64,000 bases of DNA from NCBI GenBank assembly GCA_963704615.1, contig OY969923.1, positions 620,001-684,000 of the forward strand. Direction: 5' to 3'. Numbering within the stretch: the first letter of the stretch is position 1; each line of letters starts with the position of its first letter. Made by a program: the position numbers and the translations under genes. Of the stretch, positions 1 to 7,438 are shown piece by piece. Source of the DNA: Bog-756 sp963704615 (GTDB lineage Bacteria > Actinomycetota > Acidimicrobiia > Acidimicrobiales > RAAP-2). The notes below the pieces were generated by a model. It saw only the letters and a list, made by a program, of their open reading frames with translations. It did no database searches and was not told the origin of the DNA.

Positions 1-134
1 TCGGCCGGATGGGTGCTTGATCAACGCCATGACCCGCCATCTGCGGGGAACGACTGATTGGCCGATGTGAACATGTGCACCTGACAGTCACGACGGTCGT
101 TCAGGCAGATCGTCGGGCGATTAGTTGCCCGTGG

Positions 135-1491
135 TCAAGCCTTGGTGACCGCCGATGATGGAGGGATGTTGCCGGCGCCGGTCGTGAGGCACCCGGCTTT
201 GAGCGCTGGATCCGGGGCCGAGGGGAGCTTCGGTGGCTTGAGGAAGGCCGGTTTGCTGTCGAAGTCCAACATATCGAACAGACTGTTGGCGTTGGCATCG
301 CGTCGGGTCAGCGCCGGCAGGTTCCACTTCTCCTCGACGGTCTTGAGGATCGAGGTGTGGTCGTAGACGGTGTGGGACACGTAGTTCTCCCGGGCGTAGG
401 GGCTGACCACGGCGCAGGGAACACGGAAGCCGTACCGGTCGAAGCCACCGGGTGGATCACCCGGGGCCAGCGCCGGCGGCACATCGTCAGGAGTGACCGC
501 GGCCGGGGGCGGAACGTGGTCGTAGTAGCCCCCGTGCTCGTCGTAGTTCCAGATCAGCATGGTCTTCGACCAGTTCGGACTGGACATGACGGCGTTGACC
601 ACCTTGCCGACGAATGCATCACCGAACTGGATGTCCTGGGGGTTCTCTTCGGACTGTTCGTCGTAATTGGGTTCCACCAGGCTGAACGAGGGAAGGTTTC
701 CCGCCGCGGCATCGACGTAGAACTGGTCGATGTGAGCCAGACCGCTGAAGAGGGTCGGGTCCGAGAGCAGGGGGAGGAAGACCCCGAGGGTCGGCAGCGT
801 CGAGTAATAGTCCTTCCAGGTGATCCCGTGCTTGTTGAACTGCTGGAAGATCACCCCGTTGGGTGGTAGTTCCGGTGGGAATGTGTCGTTGATCAGTCCG
901 AGGGATGTCCCGGCAATGAGATAGCGACGGTTCGGGTCGGTCTGGGCCATGGCCGAGCAAAAGTACCGATCGGCAATGGGAAAGACGCTGGCCATACCGC
1001 AGCTGAAGGGGAGGTCCTCCTTGGTGAAGTAGCCCATGGCCTCGGCCGAAGTGCTGGTCACGAATCCCTGACAGGTGCCCCCGTCGTAAGCCTCATGAGT
1101 GACTGTCCAGTCATTGCCCACACCGTCCGTTTGGCATTCGGTCGGCATGTGGAAGGCGTGGACGTAGTTGCCCAGTCCATCCGGGTTCTTTGCCGTTGGC
1201 TGACCGTTGGGTCCGAGGATGAACCCGTCGCCCCTGCCGATCAGGCCGAGAATGTTGTCAAAGGAATGGTTCTCCATCATCAGGACCACGAAGTGCTCGA
1301 TCTCCGGAAATTGAGCAGTACCGGCGGCGAGGCTGGGGTAGGGCAGCGATCCCGGTCCGAGCACGCCCGAACGCTTGAGCGGGGTGGTGACCGAAGTCGT
1401 CGGTGCCGATGACGACTGCCCGCAGGCTTCGAGGGCCAGTGATGCGCCGACCAGACCTCCCCCGAGGGAATTGACGCCGACTCAGGTTCAC
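135..1491 (-). CDS. Secreted phosphoesterase (phospholipase C / acid phosphatase AcpA family), frameshifted near N-terminus
   Basis: The uninterrupted reading frame (GTG at 1364 down to 135, 409 codons) has the phosphoesterase-family N-terminal metal motif ENHSFDNILG and the later YDEHGGYYDH and YDHTSILKTVE motifs of the phospholipase C/AcpA group, which hydrolyse phosphodiester or phosphomonoester substrates outside the membrane. Upstream, the same frame stays open to a stop near 1482 and encodes a lipobox-like LALEACGQSSS. A different frame starting with ATG at 1491 encodes the Tat-like MNLSRRQF. Removing one C from the CCCCC run at 1459-1463 joins them into MNLSRRQFPRGGLVGASLAL followed by EACGQ, a normal Tat lipoprotein signal. 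The gene is therefore probably a Tat-exported lipoprotein starting at 1491, with an indel in this sequence. Family assignment is firm. Substrate is unknown. Confidence 0.85.
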
Positions 1492-1837
1492 CAGCTTCCT
1501 CGTCTTTCGGTCTCTGATCGACCAGCATGGTAGTCCCGTGAGGCAGCACTGTCCTTCATGAAGCCGTCGTGGGAGGAAGCGCCTGAGCGGGACCTCACCG
1601 GCCCACGGTTCCCTGCCCCCTTCACTTCCGAGGCGCCGAACGACCTCCAGGGTGTGGCGGGATGCCTGCTTTCAGGGACTTACCATGGGGTCAGCGCCGC
1701 CGTCGGGAACATGCCCCTCCCGACGGCAGTGACACCTCCGTCCTGACCACGGTCAATTACGATCTAGCCATACTCAAGAAAGCCAAGGGGAGCAGCGACA
1801 TCGTTAGCACGTCGTCGGAGGGGAAGAGGCACAGGAT
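1492..1837. other. Intergenic region between divergent genes, no convincing gene
   Basis: About 350 bp separate the phosphoesterase from the rightward beta-propeller gene. It contains a 62-codon open frame at 1558-1746 without coding character and no clear hairpins. It presumably holds both divergent promoters, but no motif was recognised. Confidence 0.5.
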
Positions 1838-2926
1838 GTGAAGGGCATGGACCACTGGGAACGACGTCGGCCATTCCGGACCACCCTGATCGTCGTCTGT
1901 CTCCTCGTCCTCGGAGCGATCCTCGCCGTCGGTGGGCTGAAGGTCGCACACAAGGTCCATTGGTCCGAGCCGGTCCCATCGGTCGCCTACGCCTCGGCCG
2001 GGTACGACTTGGACGCCCCCACCTCAGCGGTTGTCGTGGGCAGCGATCTCTACATCGCCAACGAACTGGGCAACTCGGTCAGTGTGGTCAATGCGGGATC
2101 AGGTGTCCATGTGGCGACCATCTCCGGTCCGTCCCTTGGCCTCGATGGTCCGACGGCACTCGTCGCCGTCGGACCGGATCTCTTCGTCGCCAACGGGGCC
2201 GGTGACTCTGTGACCGAGATCGACACCACCTCGCGCTCACTGGTACGCACGATCTCCGGTGCCCAGTTCCAGTTTTTCGATCCGATCGCTTTGGCCGCCG
2301 ACCAGGGGAGCCTGTTCGTACTGAGCTCGTCGGGCCCGGTCACTGCCGTCTCCGCGGCATCGGGCGGTCTGGTCGGTATCGCCTCGGGTGCCCAGTTCGG
2401 GTTCAGCGTGCCGTTGGCCATCGCCGCGTCGAGCGGCCGCCTGTGGGTGACCAACAGCGCCACCAATTCGGTCACCGAGATCGACAGTCAGACCTTGACA
2501 GTGGTGGGACAGCTTCAGGCGGCCAGCTTCAAATTCCAGAAGCCGACCGGTGCGGTGGTCGATGGGACGAACTTGTGGGTGACCAACGAATCGGGCGATT
2601 CGGTGACCGAAATCGACACCACGACCGGGAAGCTGGTTCGGGTGGTCGTCGACCATGTCAACCTGCCGACGCCGGGGCCAATCACCGTCGGGGACGGTTA
2701 TGTCTTCACGGTGAGTCCACCGGGGGTCTCCCCGATGGTGAGTCAGATCACACCGAACAATGGGAAGGTCGTGTGGATGATGTGCAACACCAACGGCCCC
2801 TATTTGTTCAGTAACCCACAAGCGGCGGCGGTGAGTGGATCAAACCTCTGGATCGTGAGCAAGGGAAGCAGCTCATTGACGGAGATGGACACGGACTCCG
2901 GCGCACTGATCCGGACGATCTCCTAA
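1838..2926 (+). CDS. Membrane-anchored YVTN/NHL-type beta-propeller protein
   Basis: A 362-residue protein with one N-terminal transmembrane segment (about residues 16-38, TTLIVVCLLVLGAILAVGGL), then six to seven repeats of about 42 residues. Each repeat carries a strand pattern such as VAVGPDLFVANGAGDSVTEI and LWVTNESGDSVTEIDTTTGK. These YVTN-like blades fold as a beta-propeller outside the cytoplasmic membrane. Such propellers often bind ligands or scaffold partners, and no catalytic motif is visible. GTG at 1838 follows a purine-rich GGAGGGGAAGAGG. ATG at 1847 is an alternative start. The stop codon directly abuts the ATG of the PQQ sugar dehydrogenase, so the two are probably co-translated, and that enzyme is a propeller as well. 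Confidence 0.8.
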   Translation: MKGMDHWERRRPFRTTLIVVCLLVLGAILAVGGLKVAHKVHWSEPVPSVAYASAGYDLDAPTSAVVVGSDLYIANELGNSVSVVNAGSGVHVATISGPSLGLDGPTALVAVGPDLFVANGAGDSVTEIDTTSRSLVRTISGAQFQFFDPIALAADQGSLFVLSSSGPVTAVSAASGGLVGIASGAQFGFSVPLAIAASSGRLWVTNSATNSVTEIDSQTLTVVGQLQAASFKFQKPTGAVVDGTNLWVTNESGDSVTEIDTTTGKLVRVVVDHVNLPTPGPITVGDGYVFTVSPPGVSPMVSQITPNNGKVVWMMCNTNGPYLFSNPQAAAVSGSNLWIVSKGSSSLTEMDTDSGALIRTIS

Positions 2927-4359
2927 ATGGTTGGGCACAGGCGGACCTGGGTCGGCGCCCTCCGTGTTGGCGCCATCCTGCGGGGCAGCCCATTCGTCCT
3001 GGTCGCCGCGGTGCTGGCGGCCGCGTGTTCCTCGGCGACGACCTCGAGCTCGACCTCCACTGAGGCAACAGCCTCGACCACGACGCCCACCCCGACAACG
3101 GTTCCTTCCGGGTTCACGTCGGTGGTGGTCGATGTTCCCGCGTCGAACCGGGCGGCGCCGTTCAACACGTCCCGCTCTCTCGTCGTCCCGACCGGGTGGA
3201 CAGCAGAGGTATGGGCCCGGGTGCCCGGAGCCCGCTTCGCCACCTGGACCCCTCAGCATCAGCTATTGGTCAGCGTCCCCAATTCGGGCCAGGTCGTGGA
3301 GCTGACCCCGGGGGACAGTCCGGCTGCGGTGCCGACCAAGAAGGTCCTGCTCTCCGGACTCACCCAACCGCAGGGGATGGCCTTCGACACCATCGGGGGC
3401 CAACAGGTTCTGTATGTGGCCGAGTCGGACCAGATCGATCGTTACCTCTGGAAATCCACCGGAGCAGTCGGCGCCAGAAAATTCTGGTGGCCGGACTTCC
3501 TGACACCAACGCGGATGGTGCTCCCGCTCACCGCGACAAGGAGATCGTCGTCGGCGCCGACCACGTGCTTTACGTCGACATCGGCAGTTCCACCAACGTG
3601 AACACCGTGGATCTCACGGCCAAGCCACCGCGCGCCGTGGTGATGGCCTATCAGCCCGATGGCAAAGGACGGGTGTTCGCCACCGGCATTCGCAACGGCG
3701 ACGGGCTGTCCTTCGATCCCAGCGGCAACCTGTGGACGGCGATCAACGAGCTCGACAACATCCCCTACCCGTACCACCAGTCCTACGGGGGCATTCCCGA
3801 CGCCTACGGCAAGGTGATCGTCTCCTACGTGAGGGACCATCCGCCCGACGAGTTGGCCAAGCTCACCCCTGGTCGCAATGTCGGCTGGCCCTACTGCAAC
3901 CCCGACCCTGACGTGTCGCCAGGGCTCGGCGTGACCAGCACTCTCCAGTACGCCGACCTTCCCTTCACCGTCGACGTCCAGACCAACCCGAAGGGGACCA
4001 AGCTCGACTGTGCGAAACTCCAGCCACTCGAACGGGGCATCCCCGCTCACAGCGCCCCACTGGGATTTCACTTTCTGGAAGGAAGCACGATGGCCAGCCC
4101 ATGGTCGAACGGGGCAGTGGTTGCCACCCACGGTTCCTGGGACAGGACGCCACCCCGGGCTCCGGCCGTCCTCTGGTTCCCGTGGGAGGCCCAGCAGCAG
4201 ACCCTCGGCAACCAGGTCGACCTGGTCACCGGATTCCAGCTTCCCAATGGGACGAGGTGGGGTCGTCCGGTTGATGCCGTCCCCGGACCCGATGGCGTGC
4301 TCTACGTCACCGACGACACCGCGGGTGCGGTCTACCGCATCGGCCCGCTGACGACGTAG
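2927..4359 (+). CDS. PQQ-dependent sugar (glucose/sorbosone) dehydrogenase lipoprotein, frameshifted
   Basis: Reading starts at ATG 2927, immediately after the stop of the propeller gene. A lipoprotein signal (VLVAAVLAAACSSATT, Cys near residue 35) and a Thr/Ser-rich linker precede the glucose/sorbosone dehydrogenase propeller. Typical segments are LSGLTQPQGMAFD, then GKGRVFATGIRNGDGLSFDP, GRNVGWPYCNPD, AHSAPLGFHFLEGS and NGTRWGRPVDAVPGPDG. The first frame runs to 3601 but loses similarity after GAVGARK. Family similarity continues one frame over to 4359. Adding one A to the AAAA run at 3478-3481 restores a continuous protein of about 477 residues. Such enzymes oxidise aldoses at the cell surface and pass electrons to the quinone pool. 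The frameshift is probably a sequencing indel, though a real inactivation is possible. Confidence 0.82.
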
Positions 4360-4369
4360 GACCCATCCT

Positions 4370-4445
4370 TGGTGCGCCCCGGGGGACTCGAACCACCCAA
4401 CCTGCGGATTAAGAATCCGCTGCTCCACCGTTGAGCTAGGGGCGC
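4370..4445 (-). tRNA. tRNA-Lys (anticodon CUU)
   Basis: The complementary strand folds into a cloverleaf. Acceptor GCGCCCC (5' end at 4445) pairs with GGGGCGC. The anticodon stem GCGGA/TCCGC encloses the loop TTCTTAA, giving anticodon CTT. The T arm contains GGTTCGAGTCC. The discriminator is A at 4373 and CCA is encoded at 4370-4372. It lies one gene away from lysyl-tRNA synthetase and an MprF-like Lys-tRNA-dependent transferase. Confidence 0.95.
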
Positions 4446-4523
4446 TCGGGCAGCATAAGGGTCACTCCGACCTGCGTCAACGCATTCGATGGGCATGGAG
4501 GAACCGAGGGCGACGCCGGCCGC

Positions 4524-5834
4524 TCAGGGCACGGGCGGCACACAGTGCGCCGGTACGTCTTTGGGTGGCGGGGTCAGGCCCAGTCGCCACGACAACCACG
4601 GCAATGAGTCTTTGAACGCCTGGGCCCAGAACGTGAAGGAGTGCTCGCCCGGTGGTGTGGTCACACAGACCTGGAGTCCCGCCTTCTCCGCCAGGGCGCT
4701 GAGCTGCATGGCTGCGGCCAGGGGTTGGGGATCGCTCTGTCCGGCCGTGAACCAACCGGCCACACCCGGGAATCTCATCGTCGTCAGGAGATGGACGGGA
4801 TTATGAGCCTCGTAGTCTGCCTTCGAGCCCCCGTAGATGATGCTGATGGTCTGCTGCTCGTTGTCGTTGAGATAGGTGGGGGATGCGTAGCCCGAGTAGT
4901 CACCGAATATCTGGAAGACCAGCGGATTGCGCAGGGCCAGCATGCTGGCACAGGTCCCCCCGTCTGACAGACCGGCCACCGCCAGCGAGTGCTTCCCGAC
5001 CGCGGCGTTGAAATTGGCCTGCATGAAGTTGGGCACGTCCTTGACCAGGTAGGTCTCGGCGTTTCCGAGGGGGCCGTTGGAGCACTCGGTGTCCTGGGCG
5101 TTTCCGTTGTTGGCCGGAATGACCAGTATCGGAGCCTTGCCATGGTGGCTCTCGGCGAAGGCGGTGGACGTACTGTCGGCATAACCGGCCCGCGTCCAGT
5201 CGGCGGGCTCTCCGGGAACCCCGGCGATCAACTCGATGACCGGCAACTGCGGCTCGGGATTGGCGAACCAGCTGGGCGGGAGATAGACGAACGCCTGCCC
5301 CGTCTGGAACTTGGAGATGGTCCCCGGAATGGTGATGGCGATCGTCTCCCCGTGGGTGGGAAGCTTGCCGGTGGCCCGGGTTTCGGACCGGATGGCCTTG
5401 AGCTCGGGCAGGTTGGCGAAGTTGGCGGCGTCCTTTCCCAGCAGGCGGGCCAGGGTCGGGTAGTAGTCGTAGGTCTGGTTGACCACCGTGAATGCGGCCA
5501 GGATGCAGAAGATCAGGGCGATCACCGAAAACGTTCGCAACAACCAGTGGGCCTTGGTCCAGCCCAGCACGATGATCACCACCGAGTACCAGACCAGCCA
5601 GGCCCACAGGTAGAACGACGTGGGGAACTCGTCGGGCACCAGGTTGAAGACGTGGATGGCCAGGGCCGTCAACAAGGTGAGGACGAAGCTGATCGGTATC
5701 CCGATCGGGAGCTGCCACTTCCAGGCTCCGTCGTGCCACCCGACGGACAGCACCACCGCCACGATGGCGACGATGATGACCGTCGTGGGGAACCATCCGG
5801 TGATCAGGTCGATATTGACGGCAAGCGTTGTCAT
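4524..5834 (-). CDS. Membrane-anchored alpha/beta-hydrolase esterase (antigen 85 / putative esterase family)
   Basis: 436 residues. About four N-terminal transmembrane helices (residues about 12-140) precede an extracytoplasmic esterase domain with the nucleophile elbow GLSDGG (AVAGLSDGGTCA) and a late His in PPGEHSFTFW, as in the antigen 85/esterase D fold. ATG at 5834 faces the divergent lysS across about 90 bp. In Corynebacterium and Enterococcus, related esterases encoded beside aminoacyl-phosphatidylglycerol synthases have been linked to hydrolysis of aminoacylated lipids. The position next to lysS and an MprF-like gene makes that role plausible here. A mycolyltransferase or general esterase role is the alternative. 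The fold is confident and the substrate is inferred. Confidence 0.8.
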   Translation of the reverse strand: MTTLAVNIDLITGWFPTTVIIVAIVAVVLSVGWHDGAWKWQLPIGIPISFVLTLLTALAIHVFNLVPDEFPTSFYLWAWLVWYSVVIIVLGWTKAHWLLRTFSVIALIFCILAAFTVVNQTYDYYPTLARLLGKDAANFANLPELKAIRSETRATGKLPTHGETIAITIPGTISKFQTGQAFVYLPPSWFANPEPQLPVIELIAGVPGEPADWTRAGYADSTSTAFAESHHGKAPILVIPANNGNAQDTECSNGPLGNAETYLVKDVPNFMQANFNAAVGKHSLAVAGLSDGGTCASMLALRNPLVFQIFGDYSGYASPTYLNDNEQQTISIIYGGSKADYEAHNPVHLLTTMRFPGVAGWFTAGQSDPQPLAAAMQLSALAEKAGLQVCVTTPPGEHSFTFWAQAFKDSLPWLSWRLGLTPPPKDVPAHCVPPVP

Positions 5835-5926
5835 GGCGTTCTCATGATTGGTGGTTGCCTAAGATATCCAGAGTGCTCCGACCCGACAGGGATGGACCAC
5901 AACGCAAACTGGGAAAGGGCGTCAGG

Positions 5927-7438
5927 GTGGAGGAGCCGGATGGCGAGGAGCCAGAACAGCGGACGGTGGACGCGCTGTCGGCCGAGCGCCGCAAGAAGCG
6001 TGAGGTCCTCGCCGAAAAGGGGATCGATCCCTATCCACTCCGTTTCGACCGCACCGCCACGGCCGCCCAGCTCCGCTCGCGTCATGGTGATCTGGCTGCC
6101 GACGTCCGCACCGGCGAGACCGTCCGGATGGCCGGCCGCCTGACCAGCGTCCGTGGCCACGGGAAGCTGTCCTTTGCCACCCTCGAGGACGTCACCGGCA
6201 AGGTGCAGCTTCTCATGCAGGACTCGAATCTGTCCGATCGAGCGAAACTGGTGTTGGCCAACTTCGATCTGGGTGACTGGATCGGTGCGGAAGGCGAGGC
6301 GATCACTTCCCGCCGAGGCGAGCTGTCAGTCGACGTCACCGACCTGTGGCTCCTGTCCAAGGCCCTCCGTCCCCTTCCCGACAAGTGGCACGGGCTGACC
6401 GAGACAGATACCCGCTACCGCCAACGGGAGGTCGACCTTCTGGCCAATCCCGACAGCCGGCGAGTGTTCGACATTCGGTTCAAGACCATCGCCGCCCTGC
6501 GCCGCCAGTTGCTGTCCGAAGATTTCGTCGAGGTGGACACTCCCATCCTCCAACCCCAGGCCGGGGGGGCCCTGGCCCGGCCATTCATGACTCACGCCAA
6601 CGCCTTGGACATCGACCTCAGTCTGCGGATCGCCCCCGAGCTCTATCTCAAACGGCTGGTGGTGGGGGGCTACGAGCGAGTCTTCGAGATCGCCCGGAAC
6701 TTCCGGAACGAGGGCGTGGACACCCGGCACAGCCCCGAGTTCACCGCCCTCGAGGCCTATCGCGCCTTTGGCGACGTCAATGACGGGATGGATCTCACCG
6801 AGCGCCTCATCGTCGAAGCGGCCCGGACTGCCACCGAGCGACTGACCTTCACCCTCGGGGAGCGGGTGATCGAACTGTCGCCGCCCTGGCCCCGCCGACA
6901 GCTGCTCGACTGGCTCGAGGAGGAGGTGGGTCGGCGTCTCCATCCCAGCGATCCTGTCGACGAGGTGCGGGCGATCTGTGCGAAGCACGGGGTGGACTGC
7001 GTGCCGGAGTGGGGTTCCGGCAAGCTCATCTTCGAGCTGTACGACACCATTCTCTTGCCCACGGTGAGCGATCCGGTCTTCGTCTGCGGGTTCCCGGTGG
7101 AGGTGTCCCCTCTGGCCCGGCACAGCGCCGAGGACCCGACGTTGGCCGATCGGTTCGAATTGGCCATCGACGCCAAGGAATTCGCCAACGGTTACAGCGA
7201 GCTCAATATCCCCGAGGAGCAGCAGGACCGGTTCCGGGGCGAAGCGGAGGCTGTCGCCCGCGGCGACCTCGAGGCCCACCCCGCCGACGTGGCCTTCGTG
7301 AGAGCCCTCGAGTACGGCCTCCCGCCCACCTCGGGCATCGGGATCGGCGTGGACCGCCTGGTCATGCTGCTCGCCGAGGTGGAGGCCATTCGTGACGTGA
7401 TCCTCTTTCCCATGATGCGCCCGGAGGCGACCACTTGA
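5927..7438 (+). CDS. lysS: Lysyl-tRNA synthetase, class II
   Basis: 503 residues from GTG 5927, preceded by GGGAAAGGG. The frame is open further upstream, but a start at 5828 would overlap the divergent esterase. The OB-fold anticodon-binding domain comes first (GRLTSVRGHGKLSFATLEDV). The class II core follows, with motif 2 region RVFEIARNFRNEG and motif 3 GIGIGVDRLVMLL; the C-terminal VILFPMMRPE is typical. It charges tRNA-Lys, and the neighbouring tRNA-Lys gene is its substrate. The TGA stop overlaps the TTG start of the MprF-like fusion gene (TTGA at 7435), so the two are translationally coupled. In mycobacterial LysX the same two activities are fused in one polypeptide. It could be the housekeeping enzyme or a dedicated second copy, which the window cannot decide. 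Confidence 0.95.
   Translation: MEEPDGEEPEQRTVDALSAERRKKREVLAEKGIDPYPLRFDRTATAAQLRSRHGDLAADVRTGETVRMAGRLTSVRGHGKLSFATLEDVTGKVQLLMQDSNLSDRAKLVLANFDLGDWIGAEGEAITSRRGELSVDVTDLWLLSKALRPLPDKWHGLTETDTRYRQREVDLLANPDSRRVFDIRFKTIAALRRQLLSEDFVEVDTPILQPQAGGALARPFMTHANALDIDLSLRIAPELYLKRLVVGGYERVFEIARNFRNEGVDTRHSPEFTALEAYRAFGDVNDGMDLTERLIVEAARTATERLTFTLGERVIELSPPWPRRQLLDWLEEEVGRRLHPSDPVDEVRAICAKHGVDCVPEWGSGKLIFELYDTILLPTVSDPVFVCGFPVEVSPLARHSAEDPTLADRFELAIDAKEFANGYSELNIPEEQQDRFRGEAEAVARGDLEAHPADVAFVRALEYGLPPTSGIGIGVDRLVMLLAEVEAIRDVILFPMMRPEATT

Noticed and set aside
1558..1746. 62-codon plus-strand frame in the first intergenic region
   Set aside because: No ribosome site, no family and no coding bias.
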